Origin: Polyangiaceae bacterium
Lineage (GTDB): Bacteria > Myxococcota_A > Polyangia > Polyangiales > Polyangiaceae
Length of the DNA: 17,225 nt
NCBI GenBank assembly: GCA_022447485.1
Contig: JAKVCH010000015.1
Location: 1-17,225, forward strand
Direction of reading: 5' to 3'
Below are positions 7,014 through 14,880 of this stretch, in pieces. The stretch's first letter is position 1. The number at the start of each line of letters is the position of its first letter. Under the pieces are notes generated by a model, which was given only the letters and a program-made list of their open reading frames with translations, ran no database searches and was not told the origin of the DNA. Made by a program: the position numbers and the translations under genes.

Positions 7014-9578
7014 ACAAACGTCGTCCCAAGAGCGTAGGAAAACCCCATCTATCGCCGCCCGATAAGGTCCTTTGGCAGCAGACATCTTATTTTTCCAGAC
7101 GCTTCGCTCCTCTGGCTCGAGAATCAACAAGGCCTCGAGCGATGCTAGAGCCAAAGGAAGACCATCTTCCGAGCTCAAGCCATGCACGAGCTCCATGACG
7201 CGCGACCGCGCAAAAGAAAGAACTCGTGCATCACATCGGCGCGACAACTTCTTGAGGGCTAAAGTCCTCACAGACAGAGCATCGTCTTTTTTCAAGGCGC
7301 GCAGCAGACCATCGGCGACCTGAGCTGTCGTCCGGTCTTTTAAAAGACGAATCGTCACGCGCCTGACATCTGGGTCGGGCTCGCGACGCAGACGCCTCAA
7401 AAAAAATTCCTCCCAGTCTTCGTTGGAAGCAAGCGAAACCGTCGACTCCAAATCCTTCGCCTGCATAAAAACAACGCTTGCAAGCGCTTGAAGGGCCCTT
7501 CTACGGACAAGCGGGTAGGGGTCTTTCTTCGCCAGCTTTTTCAATCGAAGTAAGCTAGCTTCGGTATTCTCAATCGACACCAGCGACGTGGCTTCAGCGC
7601 GCACCCTTGGGTTCTTATCAGCAATGAGCTCATCAAAAGACAACTGTCGCCACCACCACTCCTGACTTCCGGGGCTAGAGCCCAGTGCCTCCAAAACTCG
7701 AAAACGCAGAGCAACCTTTTGCTGAGCACGAGTCTTGGACAACAAGGGTTCCTCGGCCGCGTGAAAAATTCGTGTCACCTCGGCTTGGAGAATTGGGCTA
7801 GCTGGAGCTGCCTGCACCAACAACGGCAGAAGTAACCAGGCTTCCTCGAAATCTCCCAAGGGCAAAAGAGAACTGAGCTGCTCCTGGTAAAGTTCCGAGG
7901 CCTCCTCAAAGTATTCCTCGCCCGCGACAAGGGCTCCGACCCTCGCTCGACGGGACACGCCCTCGAAACGACCCAGCTCCTCAAAGTAAAATCGTCGCAC
8001 CGAGGCATCTCGAAGCCTCTTCCGCAGTTGACCTCTCAGCTTCACACTCAGATTTCGCCGCGCTGATGATAATTGATGGATGCTCTCTAATACCGCCTCT
8101 CGAGGAGCTATTTGCGCAAGGACATCCAAAAACTCCAGACGACGCTGAGCGGAGAGCTTCTCTGATCGCAAGGATTGCTTCAACAAATCAGTTGCATGCC
8201 TTTCGTGAGCTAAAAGATAGTCTTGAGCCTCTGCCTGCAAAGGCTCATCAGCGTAAAGTAAGGGCAATAACGAGACTCTTGCCGCCAATTTCGCCTGAAG
8301 CCCCTGCGCCCATTCAAAAACAAGTGCGCGCTGAGCAGCACTCAACCTCGGCCAAACAGACTCCACCTGTTGAATACCTGCCTGTTCCTGAGCCTGCAGA
8401 CGCGCAAGGCGCCAGGGTAACTCAATCATTGACGCTTCAGCGAGATTTTCTGCGACCTGACTCTCTTCGGCGCTCAACCGCAGACTCAGTTCTCTCAGAG
8501 CAATAGGTTCTTTGGGCTGCATTAAGCCCCAGCATTGAGCCTGCTGCTTTTCCTGAACGAGCGAAAAAAAGCCATCTAACTGACCCTTCTCCGCCTCAAT
8601 ACGGAAAACATTCTTTTCGTTGAAAAGGAAAAAAAATCCAGGCCGCTGACCAGAAAACTGAACCTCTAACCCCTGCACACGTTCTGAAGTCAACGGCGAA
8701 TCGACCAACAAGAGAGTACCGAAAGGCTGGTTCCACGGGCTCTTCCCTGCAGCTGCCCGAGCACCCGCAAATGGCAACTCGGCTCGTGCCGGATCTTGAA
8801 AACGACCATCTTGTAGGGGCGCCGCCTGAACAGCTTTGCTGCCTCTCAGTGGAGTTCCAATCTTTTTCGTCGCCTGCTGGCGCTGGACCCGACTCAATAA
8901 GGGCTGTGCAATCGGCACCAGGCCTCGCGCTGCCTGACTCAAACGATAAGTTAAGCCGGGCAAGACTCGCCCACATATCTTTCGTTCACTCTTTTGGCTC
9001 AGGTAAAGCTCGGCGCGCCCCACCTTTTCGACAATCTCAATCGTCCTCTCCGCACTCTTCGTACGAAGATGACCAGCGAGGAGTAAGCGAGGTGACTTCT
9101 CACCCTCTCTTTCTGCATCGACTACGATAAGCCGGTAGTCGGAATCTCGATCTTCTAAAAGCAAGGCTCTGCCACCCCGCTTGAGATCTAATTCACGCAC
9201 CACCCAGCGAGTGACAGCCTGGTTGAGAGAAAGGCTCTGGAGCAGAGCATCCGATTCGTTGCGCACCTCAAAACGAGTGCCGGAGTGATACGTGCGCACC
9301 CCGTAACGCGATGTTGTCCCAACAAGCTCAGCAACCAGATTCAGACGCTCCTCAGCCGCGGCCGGAGCTGCATCGTCCTCTGCACTGTCGATACGAGCCT
9401 GTGGTACCTTTTCAGATGAATTGGGGGCGAGAGTCTCCGCAGAAGCTAGGGAAGAAGCCAAAAACGCGAGCAGAAATACGCAGAGTGATCGTCGTTTCTG
9501 CTGCTCGATCTGTTCAAAAAGAACGGTCGCGAAAAAGAACGGGAACATCGAAGAATGCCGAGCACACATCGTGGTCAT
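6999..9578 (-). CDS. Exported HEAT-repeat protein, large, function unknown
   Basis: An 859-residue protein not recognised by name. Residues 28-47 form a basic-then-hydrophobic signal segment (KRRSLCVFLLAFLASSLASA, cleavage likely before E48), so the mature part is probably periplasmic. Residues about 60-340 look beta-rich (SRYGVRTYHSGTRFEV, SDYRLIVVDAE, WNQPFGTLLLVDSPL). From about 380 to the end the chain is helical, with HEAT-type repeats clearest at 640-800 (NPRVRAEATSL, YPLVRRRALQALASV, DPDVRRVTIRLL, LSVRTLALKKLSRR). A stretch EWWWRQ lies in this part. The listed ATG at 9578 puts 27 extra residues in front of the signal segment, including a second hydrophobic patch; ATGs at 9569 and 9548 are alternatives, and none has a good ribosome site. 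The gene lies downstream of the GNAT-like gene on the same strand with a 147-base gap. It is probably a scaffold or protein-interaction factor. Confidence 0.75.
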   Translation of the reverse strand: MTTMCARHSSMFPFFFATVLFEQIEQQKRRSLCVFLLAFLASSLASAETLAPNSSEKVPQARIDSAEDDAAPAAAEERLNLVAELVGTTSRYGVRTYHSGTRFEVRNESDALLQSLSLNQAVTRWVVRELDLKRGGRALLLEDRDSDYRLIVVDAEREGEKSPRLLLAGHLRTKSAERTIEIVEKVGRAELYLSQKSERKICGRVLPGLTYRLSQAARGLVPIAQPLLSRVQRQQATKKIGTPLRGSKAVQAAPLQDGRFQDPARAELPFAGARAAAGKSPWNQPFGTLLLVDSPLTSERVQGLEVQFSGQRPGFFFLFNEKNVFRIEAEKGQLDGFFSLVQEKQQAQCWGLMQPKEPIALRELSLRLSAEESQVAENLAEASMIELPWRLARLQAQEQAGIQQVESVWPRLSAAQRALVFEWAQGLQAKLAARVSLLPLLYADEPLQAEAQDYLLAHERHATDLLKQSLRSEKLSAQRRLEFLDVLAQIAPREAVLESIHQLSSARRNLSVKLRGQLRKRLRDASVRRFYFEELGRFEGVSRRARVGALVAGEEYFEEASELYQEQLSSLLPLGDFEEAWLLLPLLVQAAPASPILQAEVTRIFHAAEEPLLSKTRAQQKVALRFRVLEALGSSPGSQEWWWRQLSFDELIADKNPRVRAEATSLVSIENTEASLLRLKKLAKKDPYPLVRRRALQALASVVFMQAKDLESTVSLASNEDWEEFFLRRLRREPDPDVRRVTIRLLKDRTTAQVADGLLRALKKDDALSVRTLALKKLSRRCDARVLSFARSRVMELVHGLSSEDGLPLALASLEALLILEPEERSVWKNKMSAAKGPYRAAIDGVFLRSWDDVCASLR

Positions 9579-9607
9579 GTTGGCAGGCCATCATAGGTCT
9601 GCCAACA
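9578..9607 (-). promoter_or_regulatory. Hairpin overlapping the predicted start codon of the HEAT-repeat gene
   Basis: TGTTGGCAG (9-base arm) pairs perfectly with CTGCCAACA, and the inner ACC/GGC can add up to three pairs, one of them a wobble, leaving a 6-base loop. The A of the ATG at 9578 is the last base of the stem. It could block translation initiation, act as a protein-binding palindrome, or simply indicate that the true start is downstream (9569 or 9548). Confidence 0.4.
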
Positions 9608-9673
9608 GAGCTAAGTCTCGCTCTTGCAGATTTCAAAAGAAAAGCGCCGAGAATAAAGATTCTGAGTGCTCTC

Positions 9674-9692
9674 TTGAGCCTCAAAGGCTCAA
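9674..9692 (-). terminator. Possible terminator hairpin downstream of the GNAT-like gene
   Basis: An 8-base perfect stem TTGAGCCT/AGGCTCAA with a 3-base loop lies 34 bases past the GNAT-like stop codon at 9726, in the gap before the HEAT-repeat gene on the same strand. On the minus strand it is followed by GAGAGCACTCAG rather than a T run, so termination may be weak or it may be an RNA processing element. Confidence 0.4.
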
Positions 9693-9725
9693 TTCGACCA
9701 ATCCCTCAGCTGGAGGCTCGGTTCG

Positions 9726-11054
9726 TCACTTCACCTCCGCTAACCGCCTCGACCACAGAAAAGCGTCAACACGCTGTCCGTTCAACACCAAGTGTTCAGG
9801 CAGCCGGCATGTACGTCGGTAACCAGCGAGAACAAAAGCTGCCGTTAATTCAACGGAAGAAGCTGGCGTAATTGAAAAAGCTGAAACAATGCCAGCTTCA
9901 AGCATCTCATCCCCAAGATTCTGCAATGCTGCTGCGGTCAGCCAAATCTCTTTCTCCCCGCGAGGAGCCGCCAACAAATCAAGATAGGCGTTATCAAAGC
10001 AAGGATTCTCCTCCAAGCCGACGAGCAATGAAAACCCACCACGCGCCGTGCACAACCACCGTTGCTCTTCAACATCACGGCCAAAGTGCTCAAACTCGGT
10101 CAACGCACGACCCGTTCGCTGGGCTAAATTCGTGGCTTTGGCGATATCCTTCTCTTTGGCCAGGGCAACCTTAACCTTTGGTAAGGTCTCCGGCGCCTTT
10201 GCGCGCACGAGTCGACGACCGGCTTGATAGGCGCGTTCCCCCCGATCACTTCCCGGCTTCGCATTGTTGGCCAAGGAACGGATCCTCGTCCCCGACTCCA
10301 ATACTGACCGATCTTCAAAGGAGCGACCTAGGATATAAGCATCGCTACGCTTATAAAAGCCAGGGATGCTTCCTTCTTTCTGAAAGCCCATCCGCGACCA
10401 TAAGGCCGACTCTTCTCTTTCGACGACCACAAAAGCTCGTTCGATACCCTCAGCGGCGGCGACCGTTTTGATCAACTCAGCCTTTTGGTTCTGACTGCCA
10501 GAACGAAAATCTATGATGCGCATCGCCCGCGTACGACGATTCACCAAAAAGCACAGAGCAAGGTCGCCCTTGGAGTAGTGAATCTCCTCGGACACCAGAT
10601 GCGTATCCGGTTCGAAGTCAAAAAGTGCATCACGTACTCCAGACTGCAAGTGCTGCAGGCCCAGCATTGCCGCCAAGTCTGCCGAGACATTAGGCAGGCC
10701 CGTTCCTGAGGAAAGACCAATTTCCGAGTGAGAAGGGTCGGCGTGACCTGCCAACCCGCCGGAAGCATGAAATTCAACTGCAGAGAGTGACTGTTGATCA
10801 TTAACAGCCCCGAGATGATTGACTCCGCCTGCCGAAAGCCTCTGACCAGCGGCGAATTGAGCAGCGTCACTCGGGAGAGACGACTGTTGATTCGCTAACT
10901 GAGGCTCGACCAATTGAGCATCCGCGTGAAGCAGCTGAGAAGCTGATCCTTGAGCTCCGTTTTCAAACGGTCCAGTTTCCGATCCTTCGGCTTCTTTCGA
11001 CGCCTCGTCTCGTCCTGCCGTCACGCCGCTCAAGACTGCTGATTGTCCAGACAT
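9726..11054 (-). CDS. Tandem GNAT-like acetyltransferase-fold protein with disordered N-terminus
   Basis: A 442-residue protein. Residues 1 to about 130 are low-complexity (Ser, Gly, Ala, Gln) and probably disordered. Residues about 150-250 form one GNAT-like half with a strand pattern (DLALCFLVNRRTRAMRIIDFR, RAFVVVERE) and the closing motif MGFQKEGSIPGFYKRSDAYI. Residues about 295-442 form a second half ending GYRRTCRLPEHLVLNGQRVDAFLW, which resembles the C-terminal end of AblB-type (beta-lysine N-acetyltransferase) GNATs. The usual acetyl-CoA loop (Q/RxxGxG/A) is not obvious in either half, so catalytic activity is uncertain. There is no signal peptide. The start at 11054 is supported by a strong ribosome site. 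It lies upstream of the HEAT-repeat gene on the same strand. The fold call is moderately sure; the substrate is unknown. Confidence 0.7.
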   Translation of the reverse strand: MSGQSAVLSGVTAGRDEASKEAEGSETGPFENGAQGSASQLLHADAQLVEPQLANQQSSLPSDAAQFAAGQRLSAGGVNHLGAVNDQQSLSAVEFHASGGLAGHADPSHSEIGLSSGTGLPNVSADLAAMLGLQHLQSGVRDALFDFEPDTHLVSEEIHYSKGDLALCFLVNRRTRAMRIIDFRSGSQNQKAELIKTVAAAEGIERAFVVVEREESALWSRMGFQKEGSIPGFYKRSDAYILGRSFEDRSVLESGTRIRSLANNAKPGSDRGERAYQAGRRLVRAKAPETLPKVKVALAKEKDIAKATNLAQRTGRALTEFEHFGRDVEEQRWLCTARGGFSLLVGLEENPCFDNAYLDLLAAPRGEKEIWLTAAALQNLGDEMLEAGIVSAFSITPASSVELTAAFVLAGYRRTCRLPEHLVLNGQRVDAFLWSRRLAEVK

Positions 11055-11057
11055 ATT

Positions 11058-11065
11058 CCCTCCCT
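11058..11065 (-). promoter_or_regulatory. Ribosome binding site of the GNAT-like gene
   Basis: AGGGAGGG ends three bases before the ATG at 11054 on the minus strand, with its GGAGG core a few bases further upstream. It is a near-ideal Shine-Dalgarno sequence and fixes this start despite the low-complexity N-terminus that follows. Confidence 0.75.
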
Positions 11066-11518
11066 TAAATGATGAAAATACCGACTCTTCCTTATCAAGA
11101 GCCCTGTATTTCCCTAGTTTTCAACTCCCCAGTTTGTGAACGGTTCGATAGAAGTTTCCGTTAAAATTTGATGAGAAGTCTCATTTCTCAGCACCCCAAT
11201 AAGGGAAACTGAACTCTTGTCGAGTACACCCGATAGCCGGTCCCCACCAACTCCCGGGTCTAAAATGCGCTAGCATTTTGAGCGGTGGTAAATCAATATG
11301 CTGCTCAAAAGTTCTCTACCCGAGTATCATTTTTGTGGGACGTAATCCGACTTAGGGTTAGTAAACTGACTTATGATTACATCATTCAATGTTCAGTAGG
11401 TCATTCTTGAACCCAGCGTATCGTTACGCCTTGGAGCGTCCTTGGCGCTCCGGCTCAAATGAGCGCTGCTTGAAGTCCGCCGCGCCGACGAGACCTCGAC
11501 CAAGAGTACACGACCGCT

Positions 11519-11539
11519 TCTCCGTTCGAAACGGAGAAT
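11519..11539. terminator. Hairpin downstream of the DHH-motif gene, possible terminator
   Basis: A 9-base perfect stem TTCTCCGTT/AACGGAGAA around a 3-base loop lies 30 bases past the DHH-motif gene stop (11569, minus strand). There is no T run after it, so an intrinsic terminator role is only possible. The loop region TTCGAAA superficially resembles a tRNA T-loop, but no acceptor or anticodon stem pairs with the flanks. Confidence 0.35.
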
Positions 11540-11568
11540 AGCTTGAGTGATGCCCTCGAACCCCCGGC

Positions 11569-12456
11569 TTAAACGAAATCGACCTCAAGGCGATCCAACA
11601 CCTCGTCGAGTCGTTTTCGTTGCACTGAAACCCGAGTCGGCATGCCCCCTTCAATCCCCAAGAGAGTGAGAAAATTGAGGCCGCTATCAAACGGGGCGGC
11701 AAGAGTGACCGTTTGCTGATCGACAACCATACTTATCATTTCCAACTTTTGACCCAAAAGAAGAAGCTCCGTTTTATCGAGTCGACCAAATCCCTCAGAG
11801 ATGTCGACGTAGGCCAGCCCCCCTCCAAAACGCCTGGAGTAGCACTTATATTTTTGAGCAGCACGACGAGTTTCTTTCTCAATGGGAACCAATTCTCCGG
11901 CAGCCTGGTCAACTTGAGACCAAAGGGCGCGGTCCTGACATCCACCCAACATCAAGCGAACAACAGAACGTAAAAGTTCTTGATCTCGAGGCCGGGCTCT
12001 TAACGCGCGATCAATCCGCTGGGCATTTTTACTTGGCTCACCCAAGCGAGTGTCGATGGCGTGAGCATCAGCGTCGCAACCCTCGAAGGGTTCCGCACCG
12101 CCGTTCAACCACTTAGCAGCGCTCGCTAGTCCATCGAAGTCAGTATGACAGACGATTGTATCAACCTCTCCGACTTGAGCGACAACCTCCGGCGTGATCA
12201 TCTCTGGACACGCTCCGTGCTCTGCTTTCGTCGAAAGGAAAAAGCGAGGATCAGAAGCGAAACGCTCATGCAGTTCATGATCGTGATGATCCACCCACCC
12301 CACCAGGCGGTTTTCTAATTGACGGATAAATTTACCCGTCACTTTCTCGAATCCCCCGCCCGTCGAGGCAGCGAAGGCTATATCAAGAACGACGACACGG
12401 CCTTCTAGTTGAGAGGCTTTCGGCAGCTTGCGGGGTGTCCCAAATCGGAGTTTCAC
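11569..12456 (-). CDS. DHH-motif phosphoesterase-like protein with permuted motif order
   Basis: A 295-residue cytoplasmic protein. Visible motifs: VVVLDIAFA (Asp25), GWVDHHDHE (DHH at 56-58) and IVCHTDFDGLASAAKWL (His104, Asp106, Asp108). These resemble the metal-binding motifs of DHH phosphoesterases (RecJ, NrnA/NrnB, PpaC, cyclic-dinucleotide hydrolases), but in those proteins the HxDxDG-type motif comes first and DHH third; here HTDFDG follows DHH, which suggests a circular permutation. The C-terminal part (FGGGLAYVDIS, and MISMVVDQQTVTLAAPFDSGLNFLTLLG) could be the DHHA1-like lobe. Substrate unknown; phosphodiester or pyrophosphate hydrolysis is inferred. The start is a GTG without a clear ribosome site, and the frame stays open further upstream. 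It is divergent from purC, sharing a 118-base promoter region. Confidence 0.75.
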   Translation of the reverse strand: MKLRFGTPRKLPKASQLEGRVVVLDIAFAASTGGGFEKVTGKFIRQLENRLVGWVDHHDHELHERFASDPRFFLSTKAEHGACPEMITPEVVAQVGEVDTIVCHTDFDGLASAAKWLNGGAEPFEGCDADAHAIDTRLGEPSKNAQRIDRALRARPRDQELLRSVVRLMLGGCQDRALWSQVDQAAGELVPIEKETRRAAQKYKCYSRRFGGGLAYVDISEGFGRLDKTELLLLGQKLEMISMVVDQQTVTLAAPFDSGLNFLTLLGIEGGMPTRVSVQRKRLDEVLDRLEVDFV

Positions 12457-12574
12457 AGCACCAAGGTGAAGGATATTTGAGCGTGTAACAAGGTTCGCCT
12501 CGATGGATAAGCGACGATGTTGCTATTTTTTCATCAAGCATCGCCTGCAGGCTTGAGCGTGATAGGGTGCGGCC
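12457..12574. promoter_or_regulatory. Divergent promoter region between the DHH-motif gene and purC
   Basis: A gap of 118 bases between two genes read outward must hold both promoters. It includes a T6 tract (around 12523) and an imperfect CGATG-TTG/CAA-CATCG pairing around it. No -35/-10 pair with good spacing and no purine-repressor-like palindrome could be assigned with confidence. An AGGGTG about 8 bases before the purC GTG is a weak ribosome site. Confidence 0.4.
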
Positions 12575-13534
12575 GTGAATCGCGAAGCTCTCTTTGAGGC
12601 CCTGAAAAAGCCACTCCTCGAAACAAATCTCGATGTCCTCGGCCAAAAATATCGGGGAAAAGTGCGAGATTGCTACACCACGGCAGCAGGAGAGAGGGTC
12701 ATAGTGGTCACAGACCGCATCAGCGCCTTTGATAGAATACTTGGCGTCCTGCCTGTCAAAGGCCAGTTATTGAACCATGTTGCGGCGTGGTGGTTCGAAA
12801 AAACAAGAGATTTGGTACCGAACCATGTGATTTCCACGCCAGATCCAAACGTGATGATTGCAAAGGAATGCACGCCACTACCCGTGGAAATGGTGATGCG
12901 CGCCTACCTGACGGGGACCACTTCAACTAGTATTTGGATGCACTACCAGGCAGGGAAGCGCGAATTTTGCGGACATCGGCTCCCGAACGGACTTAAACAA
13001 CATCAGGCGCTGCCTGAGGTCATCCTCACTCCGAGTACCAAGGCGGCTCAAGGCGATCACGACGTCTCAGCCTCTCGAGACGAAATTTTAAACATCTCGG
13101 GGATGCCGGCAGCAGACTTTGATCGAGCGGCCGAGCTTGCCGCTCAGCTCTTCGCCGCGGGCCAACGTATTTGTGCAGAGCGGGGTCTCATACTCGTCGA
13201 TACGAAGTATGAGTTTGGCAAAACCCCAGAGGGCGAAATCGTGGTTATCGACGAAATTCATACTCCAGACAGCTCTCGCTTTTGGTTTGCCAACACCTAC
13301 GAGGAACGGATGGCGGCTGGTGAGCCTCCCGAAAGTTTCGACAAGGAATACTTGCGTCGTTGGCTCGCAGAATCTGGTTTTCGGGGAGATGGACCCATTC
13401 CGGAGATTCCGGATGATGTACGCGTCGAAGCAACCTTGCGCTACCAGCGAGCTGTCGAGCAGATCACTGGTGAAACTTTTCAACCGAACCTTGAAGAACC
13501 CGAGCCCAGAATTCGCAGAAATCTCGGCATTTGA
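12575..13534 (+). CDS. purC: Phosphoribosylaminoimidazole-succinocarboxamide synthase (SAICAR synthetase)
   Basis: Joins aspartate to CAIR with ATP to give SAICAR in de novo purine synthesis. The 319-residue length is that of the longer, yeast Ade1-like form rather than the roughly 240-residue enterobacterial form. Motifs seen: GKVRDCY near residue 30 (nucleotide-binding loop), the signature TDRISAFDRILG, the MRAYLTGTTSTS segment, LTPSTKAAQGDHDVS, LVDTKYEFG and IDEIHTPDSSRFW (ATP/Mg and substrate residues). The start is GTG at 12575. It is not grouped with other pur genes; it is followed closely by a thiolase gene on the same strand and is divergent from the DHH-motif gene. The assignment is secure. 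Confidence 0.97.
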   Translation: MNREALFEALKKPLLETNLDVLGQKYRGKVRDCYTTAAGERVIVVTDRISAFDRILGVLPVKGQLLNHVAAWWFEKTRDLVPNHVISTPDPNVMIAKECTPLPVEMVMRAYLTGTTSTSIWMHYQAGKREFCGHRLPNGLKQHQALPEVILTPSTKAAQGDHDVSASRDEILNISGMPAADFDRAAELAAQLFAAGQRICAERGLILVDTKYEFGKTPEGEIVVIDEIHTPDSSRFWFANTYEERMAAGEPPESFDKEYLRRWLAESGFRGDGPIPEIPDDVRVEATLRYQRAVEQITGETFQPNLEEPEPRIRRNLGI

Positions 13535-13623
13535 CCCCGGGCTCTTGGCGTGGCGAGCATGACTTCAACGAAGAGCGCCGGCCTATCAACCCCATGTCAG
13601 CATCCAACTCTCATCTCACGACT

Positions 13624-14814
13624 ATGAACGACAACGACGTATACATCCTTGCCGCAAGACGAACCCCCATCGGATCCTTTCTAGGAGCTCTATCGACGGT
13701 CACCGCACCCCAATTGGGCGCAGTGAGTATCGAAGCAGCTTTGACCGATTCAGGAATCGCTCCTGATTCAGTGGACGAAGTAATGATGGGAAATGTTCTC
13801 TCTGCGGGCATCGGGCAGGCTCCAGCTCGCCAAGCCTCGCTTGGTGCCAAGCTGCCGGCGAGTATTCCGACAACAACGATCAGCCGAGTCTGTGGTTCCG
13901 GTCTCCAAGCTCTTCTGCTCGGCGATAGAGCTATCCGCAGTGGCGACGCGAAGGTGATTGTTGCCGGAGGCATGGAGAATATGTCCCAAGTGCCCCATTA
14001 CCTCCCCAATAGCCGTGTGGGACAACGGCTTGGTAATGCCTCTCTCGTCGATGGGATGGTCCACGACGGCTTGTGGGACCCTTACAATAACTTTCATATG
14101 GGTGAAGCAGGTGAACTCTGTGCCGAGAAATATCAGCTCAGCCGGGAAGACCAAGACGCTTTCGCAAGGGCAAGCTACGAAAAAGCCCTCGCCGCACAAA
14201 AGTCCGGCGCGTTTGACGCAGAAATCGCGCCGGTGACCATACCCAATCGCAAAGGCGAGCCGACGGTGATCGCAGAAGACGAAGAGCCTGGCCGTGGTCG
14301 ATTAGATAAATTTGCTAAATTGAGACCGGTATTCAAAAAGGACGGTACCATCACCGCAGCAAATGCGAGCTCAATCAATGACGGCGCGGCGGCATGCGTC
14401 TTAGCCAGTGGCGCGTTCGTGAGAGAGAAAGGCCTACAGCCCCTTGCGAAAATTGTCGGCAAGGGTCTCGGTGCCCAAGCGCCAGAGTGGTTCACCACTG
14501 CACCGGTCTTGGCAATCAAAGCAGCCCTCGAGCGAGCGAACCTCGAAGCGAGCGATATCGATCTCTGGGAGATTAACGAAGCATTCAGCTGCGTAACCCA
14601 GAGCTGTGCTTCTCTTGCTGGCGTAGATTTAGAAAAGGTGAATATCAACGGCGGTGCCGTTGCCCTAGGCCATCCAATTGGAGCGTCCGGGGCTCGAATC
14701 CTCACAACCCTGATTCATGCATTAAAGCGCACCGGAAAGAAGCGTGGCTTAGCAACTCTATGCATTGGAGGAGGTGAGGGGGTCGCGCTGATCGTCGAGT
14801 CAATCAACCCCTGA
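13624..14814 (+). CDS. Acetyl-CoA C-acetyltransferase (thiolase)
   Basis: Condenses two acetyl-CoA to acetoacetyl-CoA, or the reverse; AtoB/PhaA-type thiolases serve ketone, polyhydroxyalkanoate, mevalonate or fatty-acid routes. From the ATG at 13624 the protein has 396 residues, the usual length, and begins with the family-typical VYILAARRTPIGSF. Counting from it gives the nucleophilic cysteine in SRVCGSG at 90, the histidine in ALGHPIGASGAR at 350 and the second cysteine in CIGGGEG at 380, close to the known positions of the family. Earlier in-frame starts (TTG 13531, ATG 13594) would add an atypical tail; none of the three has a clear ribosome site. It follows purC by 89 bases and may share its mRNA. 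No partner genes nearby identify the pathway. Confidence 0.95.
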   Translation: MNDNDVYILAARRTPIGSFLGALSTVTAPQLGAVSIEAALTDSGIAPDSVDEVMMGNVLSAGIGQAPARQASLGAKLPASIPTTTISRVCGSGLQALLLGDRAIRSGDAKVIVAGGMENMSQVPHYLPNSRVGQRLGNASLVDGMVHDGLWDPYNNFHMGEAGELCAEKYQLSREDQDAFARASYEKALAAQKSGAFDAEIAPVTIPNRKGEPTVIAEDEEPGRGRLDKFAKLRPVFKKDGTITAANASSINDGAAACVLASGAFVREKGLQPLAKIVGKGLGAQAPEWFTTAPVLAIKAALERANLEASDIDLWEINEAFSCVTQSCASLAGVDLEKVNINGGAVALGHPIGASGARILTTLIHALKRTGKKRGLATLCIGGGEGVALIVESINP

Positions 14815-14838
14815 CGCTCTCTGCTTCGAAAAACTTCT

Positions 14839-14872
14839 CGGGCTCTGTCGCTGATTCCAACGACCGAGCCTG
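14839..14872. terminator. Terminator between thiolase and coaD (convergent)
   Basis: GGCTC-t-GTCG (14841-14850) pairs with CGAC-c-GAGCC (14861-14870): nine pairs with one mismatch and a 10-base loop, extended by one C-G and one wobble pair. On the plus strand TGCTTTCGTTTT follows; on the minus strand CGAGAAGTTTTTC follows. It lies in the 66-base gap between the two stop codons and is probably bidirectional. Confidence 0.65.
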
Positions 14873-14880
14873 CTTTCGTT

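Larger units (their letters stand above)
11055..11568. other. 514-base gene-free region with several small hairpins
   Basis: No convincing reading frame on either strand. It is the 3' flank of the DHH-motif gene and the 5' leader or promoter region of the GNAT-like gene. Short hairpins seen: AAAATGC/GCATTTT (11262-11279), GCGTA-TCGT-TACGC (11416-11429), GGAGCG/CGCTCC (11433-11451), GCTCA/TGAGC (11453-11464) and TTCTCCGTT/AACGGAGAA (11519-11539). A GTAATC...GATTAC pair also flanks a repeated GACTTA (11343-11379). No tRNA, riboswitch or known small RNA is recognised, and no promoter could be assigned. Confidence 0.5.

Noticed and set aside
9311..9871. Open frames of 186 and 133 codons on the plus strand across the HEAT-repeat gene start and the GNAT-like gene end.
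   Set aside because: Both are basic, Ser/Arg-rich translations typical of antisense frames, and they overlap two better-supported genes.
11490..11560. A T-arm-like element CTCCG-TTCGAAA-CGGAG, hinting at a tRNA.
   Set aside because: The flanks do not form an acceptor stem, and no anticodon or D arm could be placed in the 80-90 bases on either side.
12383..12646. Open frame of 87 codons on the minus strand across the DHH-motif/purC gap.
   Set aside because: It overlaps the purC start and the DHH-motif gene start in a different frame, and shows no recognisable domain.
14175..14705. Open frame of 176 codons antisense to the thiolase gene.
   Set aside because: It is a shadow of the strongly supported thiolase; its translation shows no domain and has no ribosome site.
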